A stretch of DNA of 64,000 nt from Norana najaformis. Lineage: Eukaryota > Annelida > Clitellata > Crassiclitellata > Hormogastridae. The notes beneath the pieces were generated by a model. It was not told the origin of the DNA. It saw only the letters and a list, made by a program, of their open reading frames with translations, and made no database searches. The DNA is taken from positions 1,687,001 through 1,751,000 of the forward strand of contig OZ029921.1 in NCBI GenBank assembly GCA_964023275.1. The letters run 5' to 3'. This document shows, piece by piece, positions 24,101-33,700 of this stretch. Positions within the stretch are counted from its first letter, which is position 1. Every line of letters begins with the position of its first letter. Position numbers and translations under genes: made by a program.

Positions 24101-27100
24101 CTGTTGGCGTGGTTCATCTGGAATAATCTTCCCTGCTTGATCCAGACCCACATTCTCTCCTTTCTTCAACTTTTTGCTTCGTACAAGGGTCAGTGTATCT
24201 TCCAACGACCTCTTCTTCGAAGCTCTCTGCGCCTCCAACATAAGCTTCCTTTCAGTTACTTCTCGGCGCTGAAATCCACTCAGAAACTCGTCTTTCTTCG
24301 AGGGTATTTCTTCCAAATCTCGGCTGCTCTTCACAGCACTGCCACTGGAGCTCTGAACCAAAGTCGAGACAATGTTAGATGATGGAACTGGGTCGGATGA
24401 AGCCTGGACAAACGCAGCTTCAGAGCGAGCGGTGGCTCCATTCGAAACACAACTCTTTGTCTCAGAGGGAATGTCCTCAGTGGATTCTGATCCAGTGGAC
24501 TTCTTCGGTTTCAATTCTGCCGAAAAACTCAATGCGGATCCTTCCGGGTGTGAAGAGAGGATGTCATCAGACACCTCCATCTCTGTCCCTAGTTTTGCTA
24601 CAGAAGTTCCCTCTCTTTTCCAAACGGGAAATGTTTCTGAACCATCCACAGCAGAAGACGGTCTGGAATTCTCCTCGGAACTCCGTTTCACTCGGTCAGT
24701 TTGCACTACTTGGCCCTGGAAGAATGCCCTGCCGATGGCAGAAGGGTAGAAAGTACTGTGAATCCTTGGAAATTCCAGAATTGACCTAGTTCGAGGTGCT
24801 TCAACAAAATCCGACTTTGTGCCATCTCCAGCTTCCTCTCTATTTGCACTTTTTGACTCTTCGTAATTTTGTTTCTCATTTTCCTTTGTAACTGAAGTCA
24901 CTTGCGACCGAATGGTTTTGTCAGTTTCAATCACCCGGTCAATTTCGGTCATTGGAACGTCTGGTTTTCCAATGCATGGCGTCTTTTCCACAGAAACCAA
25001 AACTGGTTCTTGAGTGGCTGCACTAGGAGGCGCCACTGTGACCTCGGCTTTCGAAGCTGTAGTTGTTTCACTTTCATCAAATGTGGAGTTGAGAGACAGT
25101 CTGTACAGAAGGCTTTTCTTTCCACCCGTTGACCGATACGGTTTATCTGCCTTTGCCTCTGGTGCCTTTTCCACCTCAGTCTTCTTCACCACCTCCAGTT
25201 TTTTCTCCATTTCTACCTTCTTTTCAGTTTCCATGAGATTTGTTGTTCTCTGTGAGGATTTCTCCTCTGCATGGAAACCAGTCTGTCCAACCTCCTCCTG
25301 TTCTGCAGCCTCTGCCGTCTCCGGTTGAATTTTCGTGGACTTTGACTCGAGCTTCGACTCCTCACAGGAATTCTCCACCGAAGTTTCCCCATGTTTTCCA
25401 GTGGAGTCGACTAAGCACTGACTTTTGCCACATCCAGAATGCGACGAGTGGTCATGATCAAGAAACGCTCGGCAAAGATCGACTTTGACATCTTTGTGCA
25501 CGCCTTCGGCCGATCGATCATCTTCGATCGAAGACACGGACTGGCTCGTAGAGATCGTTTTGCCTTTTGCACGACGAAACTTTGGCGGCAGACTAAGAAC
25601 CTCAGGATCGAGTGCGACGTCAGCAGAGCACGTAGAAACGCCAGACGAAACGGACTTTCCATCGTGTTCCATGTGTTTTGAACTGGAACCAATTCCTTTC
25701 TCTTCGAAAGAGTCGTCTGCTCTCTTCTTCCGCTCTGGCAATTCAAGACAGCTTTCTGGCAGCTTGGAAATTCCACCTGGCACAAACTGTGGAAGGCCTT
25801 CAGCTGGCTTCTGAACTCCGTCCTTCCCCACAGCCTTTGACCCACGACCTTTGGCCTTTTCTTCACGATCCCTCAGACTGTACGGCTTAGCTTGCTTCCT
25901 GGAGTCTTCTTCATCTGCGTTGTCAGACAATTCTGCTGACTTTGTTGATTTTCCCAGTTCTCTTTCTGCATTCTTTCCGGAACACTTAGCTCCACCTTTA
26001 GGAGGCGTTTCTTTCTTTGTCGAACCCTTACCCCCTGTCTTGATTAGGTCGTCTGTTTCATATTTGCTGTTAGCTGTTTTCTTTCGAAGCGATTTCCTCA
26101 CAGGCATCGGTGGTTCCGTGGGACTGCTCTTTGGAGAACCCCCCGACTTTTTCTGTTTCAACTTTGACTGACTTCTTGTGACCCTTGGAGAAGTAGAGCC
26201 ATCTGGGGGTGCTCCTGTTCCACCCTCCGTCCGACTGAACCTTGGACTGGACCTGGAGACGGCACGGTGGAAGAAGCCTTTGCCTTTTCCAGCGATGAAC
26301 GTCTTACCAATGAGTATTCCACTTTTGCATGCATCCTTTGCTGCCATTTTCTGGAAGTAAGTCCGACAGTCGTGCACTGGTTTACCTCCGCTGATGAATG
26401 CACGATGGGACGGTTGGCCATTGAGATTCGTCTTTGCGGCAAACTTTTTCCAGTACAACCTGAAATTGGATGCAGACGAAGGACTGTCCGAACCACTTGA
26501 CTGGTTTGGAACTCCAAGACCCAGCTCCTCTGGATTGCGCGTCAGTCTCTTCCGCGGTGGTAACGCTATGCTCTGGCGCGGTGGTGCCGTTCCAGAAACC
26601 TGTGGCACCTCAAACTCGGCTCCAGTGCAGCATGAAGCTTTCGTCAGATCCCTGGCCTCATTCATGGACTCAGTTGAAGGACGCCGGTCCTCGTCAGATT
26701 TGTCCTTCGATTCTTCAAGGACAGCATCAGAAAAATTTCCTGTGCGAGAAGAATGGGTGGAAAAGATGGTTGGCTGATCTACAAGATTCAGAGAAATGTC
26801 CGAAACTGTTTTTCTGAAAGACAGACACTCAACGTCATCGTCGTGCGGCACTGGCGGATAATTCTCACAAGGAGTAACTCGATGTAGCTCTGAGCTTGTG
26901 TGAGAATTCATGTCATCGTGACCTGTGATTTCGTTGACAGCACTGCTGCTGCGTTTTGGGGGTCCAACGTCGGGAGCTGGTACTATGCTGCTTTTCTTGA
27001 CGGTTAGCTCAAGCGGGGAATCGTGATTGCAGTCTGAGTAACTCATAATGTCGACCACTTCGTCTTGTTTTGACTTCGCAACTATAGGGGAGCTGGATGA

Positions 27101-27778
27101 ATGCTTTCTCATTTCGACTTTTCCGACTTCTGCCGGACTGTGCCAGAACTCTTTCCTGCTGTGAGAAGGTTTTGTGTCATGTTTGCCAGGGTGGTTACCA
27201 GCCCCCGTTCGTGCCGCAATGTCACTTTCGCTCGAAGAGCTCGCCAAACTGGAGGTCTTTTTTGCAGACCGTGGACGTGACCCGGTCTGATCAGTTTTTG
27301 GCAGTAAATGCACTGGTATGTCATTGACGTTCGGGAACAGGGCTGCATACGGTGAGTGGAGGAGTCCAGCGGTGCTTCCAGGTGGTCGCAGCAAGGGCAG
27401 CCCGGGTGGAAACAACCCAGAAGCAGAACCGGGCATAGGGTGGAGAAACGGTGCAGAGAACATATCAAGTCCGAGTGGAAGTCGCGGAATAAATGACGGT
27501 GGAAGTGGGTTGAGGTTGAGGAGGTACGGGAGATCTTGCCAGACGGATGGTGGAAATGCAGCTGTACCAGCAAAGTTGCCTAGGAAACTAGCCGCTGCCG
27601 CCCGACTCATTTCATTCTGGAGCAGAGGAGGAATTGAGCCACACTTATTAGCCGGACTGTGGCTTGAAGCCGGGCTGTGTTTTCCAGAAGATCGCTCGTG
27701 CATGGCAGGCGATCGCCGGCTGTCCGATCCCTTCTGGCCGCCGCTCCGCTCAGAGGATCCGCGCTTTCCAGGGTTCAT
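21152..27778 (-). CDS. Large single-exon disordered, probably nuclear protein, 2208 residues, family not recognised
   Basis: An uninterrupted frame of 2208 codons plus stop. The Met at 27778 is the first after an in-frame TGA at 27830-27832. The protein is rich in Ser, Lys, Glu and Pro. A hydrophobic Pro/Leu/Phe stretch lies near residues 70-160. A short ordered-looking block near 435-510 contains RLYWKKFAAKT, CRTYFQKMAAK and GILIGKTFIAGKGKG. Another conserved-looking piece is LNLLLQHCKSFSVVVQKIDE, followed by GRKRQRR. Nuclear signals include PKKKRGKR near residue 1930. SPLELTVKK resembles a CtBP-binding motif. The last 200 residues are acidic with hydrophobic patches (IPDFLDLLFGDDLEGL), as in activation domains. 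I see no catalytic fold. By inference it is a transcription or chromatin regulator. It could be the long coding exon of a larger gene with a 5' non-coding exon. Many antisense frames over it are shadows of its biased composition. Confidence 0.8.
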   Translation of the reverse strand: MNPGKRGSSERSGGQKGSDSRRSPAMHERSSGKHSPASSHSPANKCGSIPPLLQNEMSRAAAASFLGNFAGTAAFPPSVWQDLPYLLNLNPLPPSFIPRLPLGLDMFSAPFLHPMPGSASGLFPPGLPLLRPPGSTAGLLHSPYAALFPNVNDIPVHLLPKTDQTGSRPRSAKKTSSLASSSSESDIAARTGAGNHPGKHDTKPSHSRKEFWHSPAEVGKVEMRKHSSSSPIVAKSKQDEVVDIMSYSDCNHDSPLELTVKKSSIVPAPDVGPPKRSSSAVNEITGHDDMNSHTSSELHRVTPCENYPPVPHDDDVECLSFRKTVSDISLNLVDQPTIFSTHSSRTGNFSDAVLEESKDKSDEDRRPSTESMNEARDLTKASCCTGAEFEVPQVSGTAPPRQSIALPPRKRLTRNPEELGLGVPNQSSGSDSPSSASNFRLYWKKFAAKTNLNGQPSHRAFISGGKPVHDCRTYFQKMAAKDACKSGILIGKTFIAGKGKGFFHRAVSRSSPRFSRTEGGTGAPPDGSTSPRVTRSQSKLKQKKSGGSPKSSPTEPPMPVRKSLRKKTANSKYETDDLIKTGGKGSTKKETPPKGGAKCSGKNAERELGKSTKSAELSDNADEEDSRKQAKPYSLRDREEKAKGRGSKAVGKDGVQKPAEGLPQFVPGGISKLPESCLELPERKKRADDSFEEKGIGSSSKHMEHDGKSVSSGVSTCSADVALDPEVLSLPPKFRRAKGKTISTSQSVSSIEDDRSAEGVHKDVKVDLCRAFLDHDHSSHSGCGKSQCLVDSTGKHGETSVENSCEESKLESKSTKIQPETAEAAEQEEVGQTGFHAEEKSSQRTTNLMETEKKVEMEKKLEVVKKTEVEKAPEAKADKPYRSTGGKKSLLYRLSLNSTFDESETTTASKAEVTVAPPSAATQEPVLVSVEKTPCIGKPDVPMTEIDRVIETDKTIRSQVTSVTKENEKQNYEESKSANREEAGDGTKSDFVEAPRTRSILEFPRIHSTFYPSAIGRAFFQGQVVQTDRVKRSSEENSRPSSAVDGSETFPVWKREGTSVAKLGTEMEVSDDILSSHPEGSALSFSAELKPKKSTGSESTEDIPSETKSCVSNGATARSEAAFVQASSDPVPSSNIVSTLVQSSSGSAVKSSRDLEEIPSKKDEFLSGFQRREVTERKLMLEAQRASKKRSLEDTLTLVRSKKLKKGENVGLDQAGKIIPDEPRQQMSLQVDDAQDVPSKDQDTGVGGVLAGAKSSTINPLHFYSHRKTLPPSSSAGLTQTVPPPISASCSEAGHSEVALAGAKKAQDVSVPKQSSRSAGRTKTDISSDLLSSSVMDSEPPVLEKTDFTYMEQFSDISDSDDGENRGPPMLEATSDCGTSKTKPCAGSLAIDKHILFAKIASSALEKGAVSSGSQPDEPSTSDLAKETVPDCETFVDPTSHALIGNASHPLASSSVSHSPTPFPVTHPSAPPSASHSVLPSTAVNHTSAAPSVSRLLKSATRHNNSASKKSSIAPEECATSAPGPTELACQDLPISKEGHHHSNSTLSPGDLESCGIVAPLPGIIKDTGNKKALSKNRDASRRASSGAKKKDDLNLLLQHCKSFSVVVQKIDEKGRKRQRRNDPLLDHDLAQDSCDLEMPAPVHQTTNAKDKTVSEDRTEATFERTVAGRVSTAADRIPAAGRSARVVGEKTASRKQKPRARKEMPKMTEAKEKSGDKIQKDEVKAETKDEGLNLSIYDFDKDSNDEIESPLSCRKELPKKLLPREDSAKPRRPIRLKLHVGEHSPVATATTRGRPLGDEKPESKALKEVQPSTPHSEKSLDSTEKLAVGPTDAMVGHVKCRLVKVGRHQWMSVGDSNAQESVSRGGAASDAKSASSVHEGSDVDETQPETKISVESGKVASKQSRSKTDNVAVLKAGKSRVRSRNEPKKKRGKRATRANVVADDFSVSDNSVPSFSRAESSGALSPNSVMDQASRCSESESVAVLMAGDASNSKPDSKIPDFLDLLFGDDLEGLVSDEVSEAKVLDTEAIVRCAIERANFGNICDSALDDYCETLSPASTFFVPSEIETQLAKMTLSDHPRDLSRNTNSTSLSLSKPLAATSQPVEPDMEQIPPTTRNLAPDDFILQSSEENRFEVDRLLTQTSTSIEDGEDDLKNQFGDELMEEFVSWFSPKWDETSLQDFEDPLNSLNLLSPFADSPKMRQKLHV

Positions 27779-28804
27779 TGTGCTCTCAGAACTGTCTCGG
27801 ATGAAGACACGTTCAAGAGACCAACAGATTCATTACTCGTTTCCTTACCATGATCTTTATTTTTGTCACATCTTAAGCATTATCCCAGAAGAGTTATTTA
27901 TACCTGCAGTAGGTGAATAAACAAAAATTTTACATAATTAAAGAATGATTAACATCACGATTATTAATTCTAGTCATCTTTACTGCTATTACTGCATACA
28001 GAGATGGGTAACGTTTTCCTGGTACACAATCGAGATCTGAGTCATTACAGAATTTGAACTGAACAAAGTTATCAGTAATCCTAAAAAAGTCGTCTTACTT
28101 GTAAACAATAAGGCAACCTCAGACTGCGATAGAAATTAGAAGCCACCCAAAGGACTATCAACGAAATAAGTAATTAATCAGCAAGTGGTTCTCACGACGA
28201 CAAGAGCAAGAGTTCATCTGGTGAAACGCATTTCTTGAGAACATCTTTTCAAACATTCTTATAGACATCAGAGAAACTTGCCCCATTTCTGAATTTATTG
28301 ATTTATTTATTGATAGCAATAAAAGTATTTTTGAAAAACTTTGTTACTCTGTTACTCATCGATTAATTACTTACTTATTTCATCCACAATCCTTCCGGTG
28401 GCTTATCAGTCTAAGAAAACACTGCTAAATAAATAACACGATTTCTGTTCATAAATGCACATTTATAAAACGTCTTTACACATTATTAAAGGCCAGGAAA
28501 TGGTTTAGGTCGTCACATTATCCTCACAGTTACATACGCAGTTACCCCTTTTTCATTCAAGACAATATCGTACATGATTTATTATATATCAAAATCAAAT
28601 CCTCGTTCAATTCTTCTTATAAACCGCTTGGGCTCTGTAGCAAAAATCTAATTCGATTTTGCGATCTTTGTCATTATATTTCGTAAAAATGTATTGGAAC
28701 ACAAACGTTACTATACGTTATAAACACAGCCCAGTAGCGCCGCCCAACGGCGCCGCCGAACAGTGAAACACAGATTATACGTGAATTGAATACAGGCCCC
28801 CGAA

Positions 28805-28812
28805 TGACGTCA
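28805..28812. promoter_or_regulatory. CRE palindrome TGACGTCA upstream of THAP exon
   Basis: A perfect TGACGTCA 49 bp upstream of the plus-strand THAP ATG and about 1 kb upstream of the minus-strand 2208-residue frame. GC-rich sequence (28735-28765) lies beside it, so a divergent promoter is possible. Confidence 0.5.
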
Positions 28813-28860
28813 TATGGCTTGTATTACTTCGTTGGTATTAGTGTAGAAAAAACGTGCCAA

Positions 28861-28976
28861 ATGGCTGAAATAGAAAGTAAATCTAAATCTAAACGTTGTA
28901 CGAAAAATTGTGTTGCATTTGGATGCAGTAACGTTGCCATTCTGGAATCAAGAACGGCAGGAATAACTTTCCATGC
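28861..28976 (+). CDS. First exon of a THAP-type zinc-finger gene (orphan or partial)
   Basis: ATG at 28861 opens 38 codons plus 2 nt, ending at a strong donor (GC|gtaagt at 28976/28977). After a Ser/Lys lead come KNCVAFGCSN and GITFH, the start of a THAP domain: Cys-x4-Cys, then the conserved FH that normally precedes P. Known THAP fingers continue with a Trp, more basic residues and Cys-x2-His. I found no exon supplying these in the following plus-strand DNA, which from 29005 is a repeat. It is therefore either the first exon of a gene with a long intron or a fragment. A TGACGTCA site lies 49 bp upstream, and the upstream 60 bp recur near 18690-18800, so the 5' end is a multicopy sequence. 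THAP domains also occur in P-element-like transposases, another possible source. Confidence 0.55.
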
Positions 28977-29047
28977 GTAAGTATTAGCACGTTTACACTT
29001 AGCCTCAGTGATCGTAATCGTAATCCTGAGATTTCTACAGCGCCCAA

Positions 29048-29166
29048 CGAACAATTTTGCCTATCGATTTTGTTTTGACTGAGCGCCTGTGAATAAGATG
29101 GTGACGCGGGGACCATCTTATTCACAGGCGCTCAGTCAAAACAAAACCGATAGGCAAAATTGTTCG
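29048..29166. repeat. SINE-B inverted duplication (hairpin)
   Basis: Two 55-bp arms (29048-29102 and 29112-29166) with one mismatch and a 9-bp loop GACGCGGGG. The arms are the CGATTTTGTTTTGACTGAGC part of SINE-B and begin 72 bp after the THAP exon donor. Confidence 0.92.
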
Positions 29167-29169
29167 AAC

Positions 29170-30370
29170 AGATAGCATAACCACGTTTTGATATGGAGCA
29201 GTATCGCATCCAATCACCTACAGAGGTAGCAAGGGGTTACTCAGTCCATTCTTTAGGCCTAATTATGTCCCCAAGTTACAAGATTACTTCACTTTGATGG
29301 GTCCCCGAAATTTAAATCAGGTACCCTTGCAAACAAGTTATGGTTTACTCAAACAAGACAAGAGTCTGAGCCCAAGACTCATGCCAAGTTTAACTTATGT
29401 TTATCGATGAACATCAACACAGTTCCTTAAATACGATGCAACAAGTGAAATTTTCGTCTATTTCTTAACTCTTGCTTAATTTCTGGAAAAGTTACAGTAA
29501 TAATATTGTTACTTGAAGTTAATATAGCAGTTTTATGAAACTGGCATTTTTCTGTCTCTGAAAGAATTACAGATTCTAATTTTTAAATTTTGTGTATGAC
29601 GTTTACCAGGACACTGAGACAAAATTTAAATTTCTTTGCACAAAAATTCCTATCTTGCTAATGTAAGTTTTACCTATCACTAGGGAAAAGTAAGTAAAAT
29701 GCTGACTTGTTCAGTTTTATTTGAGATATTTAAGAGAATTTTTTTAATTTTAAAATTTATTCACATGGAAAAACATTTTACAGGTTTTTAAAATTAAAAC
29801 ATAACAAAGTAACAACGGAAACAGGTAACAATTAATCAAACAGTCACACAAGTTTAAACTTGCCAAGACTGAGTTAATCAGAGAATGTTAACTAGTGTTT
29901 AAATGCTGATAAAATATTTATTAAGTTTGAGTCTCAGTTGTCAGTAGAACAAAGAATACAAGGAACATGTACAAAACTATTTCAACAGCATTTTCAAGCA
30001 ACGAAAATAAAATTTGAGATCATTGCAGAGAAGTTACTTATAGAACAAATTCAATATTCTTGAAGTTTCAATACAATTTTAGCTCAGACAAATTTCAGTT
30101 TAAGTTGCAAGTTTATTATATCAGAACCCATTATAAAATGTTTCAAAANNNNNNNNNNATGTGGGTGATGTAACACATCGCACAATTCTGATTTACTTAG
30201 GAAATAACTATCAGATACAACCTCATTTAATCACTACAAGTACTCTGTAAGCTGTAGTTCTGAATACATTACGGTAAATATAAGGGAATGTAATGCAAAA
30301 AGAAGAACAGTCCCTTGAACCAACTGTGCAAAGCAGTCATGGGTATGAACAGTTACTGACTTCACTTTCT
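29170..30370. other. AT-rich stretch without a visible gene
   Basis: No conserved frame on either strand. 10 Ns lie at 30149-30158. A terminal exon of the mosaic lectin gene or a second THAP exon may be hidden here. Confidence 0.4.
30149..30158. other. Assembly gap (10 Ns)
   Basis: Ten undetermined bases. Confidence 1.
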
Positions 30371-30610
30371 TAACCTCAGCATTCGAGGGCAGGTGGCCAG
30401 TCCTCTCCCTCTAGCCATCTGACTGTCCCACTCAGTGTACAGTCAATGTACTCATTTTAAAGCCACGCTTGCTAGGAGAACAGAATTCTCGAAACAACTT
30501 TCTGTACTGGCAAGGATATGAATGCACAACCTCTAAGTTGACTCACGTTAAGCATTAGACTGTCACGTATTTCCTAAAAGCAACATAGAGTGTAACATAA
30601 ATGCACTGAC

Positions 30611-30787
30611 CGACTTCAAGCGCGCTGAGGGGCGCTCCTTTAGATGATTTGATATCTGTAGAGGCCGCCACCACTCTCTTCTCGGGTGATGGTGCCTGCC
30701 CTTCCTCCCCCAGCTCAGGGCCTCTGGCATGCTCCTGAATCGGTGGTTTAGAAGCAGGCTTCGGCGGCAGTTCGCCCTTTGAGGTAT
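30611..30787 (-). CDS. Mosaic lectin exon 26: Pro/Lys-rich tail
   Basis: Acceptor tag|AT joins in frame to exon 25. About 58 residues follow with low complexity (ELPPKPASKPPIQEHARG, later PSPEKRVVAASTDIKSS), ending at donor G|gtcagt in phase 1. If the donor is not used, reading continues 18 codons into a TAA near 30552. I found no membrane-spanning continuation before the next gene, and the Ns at 30149-30158 lie in the relevant gap. Confidence 0.6.
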
Positions 30788-33700
30788 CTAGACACGGAAA
30801 TCGTATGTATCATAAATTCTCTTTAATAATCGGGTGTTATAAAAATGATCAGATACACACATACATACACAAATACACACACACTCCCATAAAGCTGTCT
30901 TTGGAAGCTATATCAAGAACTGCCTTAAACATGGGGCATGATAGCCACTTGGTTAGAGCGCTCGGCTTGTAACATGCAGGCAACGGGTTCAAGCCTCCCC
31001 TGGGATGGTTACTGTGTAGGGACCTAGAGCAAGTTCTTCACTCACAATTGTTCAGCGCCATCGACTGATGCTCACTCATTAGATACTGGCGCTTAATAAA
31101 AGCAGAAATAACAATGCTACGGTGAATTTTGTTTTCCATAGCTCAAGTAATTTGGGGATCAATTTTCATGATCGTTTTTTGTCAGAATTCGTATCATAAT
31201 AAAGCGTGTTATTATACATTATACTTACATTTCTTATGGTCAAACCCTATGTACTAATATGTATTTCTGTATCTGAAACTTTTAAATAGTGGTTTTAAAA
31301 ACCTCTGTAATGGCCATCTAAGAGATCCAAACAGATGTGACTTAAGGAAAGCTGAAAATGCACGTTGATCCAGGTCTAATGGGAATAACAGAAGACCAAT
31401 CCCTTTAAGGGAACCCTTAGCGGCAGACATGGGAAAAATGTTAGCGACTTCACTTTCTTAGCCTCAGCACATGAGGGAGGGCAATAGTCCTCATCCTCGC
31501 CATCTGATCTTCCCACTGACAGTATACTCATTCGACAACCAAATTTGCTAGGAACAGAAACTGGAAAGAAATTTCAAGATATCTTTTTGCTCTAGTGCAT
31601 GGAGATTTGAACTTTGGACATCTGGGTTGACAGTCCACTAAGCTAGCCGCTGAACAACCGCTCCTTCAAGTCAAGTGAACAGTATATAAAAACTAACAAG
31701 AAATATGGCAACAAACAAGTCAATTAAAAAATTCTTGAAACAAACCAATTTCACAGATGAATTCGTGCGTTTCATCTTCGCAGGATCCAGAAAACCACTC
31801 AAAATTCTTCTGCGGGTCGAGGTATAGGCAGTTCTTTTGAAACACGGGTTCTCCACTACTGAATTTGGTGTAACATAGCTCGGAACCTCCAACAACTAGA
31901 ATTAAAACAAGATACACGGGAACTTCAATACGCTGCAGATTGCTACAGCACTAGTTTTGTTGTGTAAAAAGGCGGCAGTGGGAAACAGGCAGTGTGGGTC
32001 TTGCAGCGGCAAAAATAGATCTGCCCTTAAATTTTCCATCTACTCAATTTCAGGTAAGATAATTAATCAGTTAGACAATAAGTAAGTAGTAATTCTACAA
32101 GAAACATAAAACGTAAATGTACACATTTTTCTGTAGCGACCGTGTGGCCCTCACCCTGTTCATTTTGTCAATCAGATGAGATCCTTCACTGCCGCTGCCC
32201 GTTTAAATGGGCACCACCATGCCATTTAAGGTCCCCGAGTATGGAATTAACACCACTCCCACTCTCCTGCACACATGATTGCAATTGAAAACTCAGAAAT
32301 TTTTAAAGTGCTACTCAGAAGCTAAGTGCAGGGCACCAGATTATTCACGAGTGCCAAGTCAAGTCATGGGGATGCTCAAATATCGCATGAAGAGCAAGAT
32401 CCGACTGCTTGGAGAGCAGAGTAAGGACAGAGGAGCTGTTGCAGTGGAATAAAAAAGGGGTCAGGTCAGGAAGGAAACATGGTGTTACACTGGAAATCGT
32501 TGGTGATGACGGTCATGGGATTGTGCAGAAGCAGAAGTAGGACAGGACAGCTGAAAACTTTGGTTTTCAGTCTTGCATGGAAAGCCGAAAGAGGGGAAAT
32601 TGAAGTCCTATGGTGAAAAAGCATAGTCTGGAACAGAAGGAGGGATTCTATACTATAAGAAAACAGGTTATAGAAAACAAGGAGAAAAGCCACATATACG
32701 ACGAGAAACGTTCCTCTGAGATGGAAATTCAGCGCACGGGTTTCTGGAAAGATTTTCCGATGATTCTGTATTGTTTGACCATTTTTTGCAGCATCACATG
32801 CATAGCTTCAAAGGAACATCAAAGGTGATGAATTTGTGATTTCTTGCAAACTTACGGTCATCCCAGTAGTAGATTCGGGAGAAGAGTCCGATCCAAATAT
32901 AGCGCTTGGACATTGAGGGGAATGTGACCTTAGCAGCCATCTGAATTTCCTCTCTCTTTTCTTCAGTGTCTATGATAAGAAGATCTCCACTCAAGCTCAG
33001 GCAGTGCTAAAAGACAACAACATTTTGCATTTGTGATGTATTGAGTTAAATAAACTTGCACTTTATAAGTCTTCTTCTTATAATGATAATAATGATAATG
33101 ATAATAATAATAAAAATAATAATAATGATAATAATAAAAATAATAATGACAATAATGATAATAAAACTCCCAATGCCACTGTCTTCTGTGGCACTTTTCC
33201 ATGCCTGAACTTGACATAATGTAGCCACTCTAAATGACTACTAATTTTCTCTACACATTTCCTAAATCTTAACGGATCATATCTACCTCAGCACAAAACA
33301 AAAAATAATAACAATAATTCAATGTATCATCAGAAAACATCTAACACAAGCTTGGATTCAGAGGCAGGCAATTCAGCCATAACCCTTGCCCATTCCCATT
33401 TGATTCGGGGGCCCACACCACTGAGCTGGCTCCAAACTGGTTGGGGCAAGGGTTAAGAAAAGGTCAACAAATATTGTACTCTAAGCCACTGAAGATTGTC
33501 AAAGTTCCCTGTGACACAATAATTCAAAAATTTAATCAGAAATTATTTATGATGAAACAAAAACAGTCCTGAAAAGTTGTGATGACAAAAAGGATACTCA
33601 AAAAAGTTTGGCAAAATTAAGAGGTATCTTCATACATACGTACATAAACTCCCAGCCCAGCCCAGAAGAGTTGCGAACAAGAAACAAGACTCACCGTTCT

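Noticed and set aside
21553-27573. Numerous plus- and minus-strand frames inside the 2208-residue gene
   Set aside because: Shadows of its biased codon content, with no domain and no splice logic.
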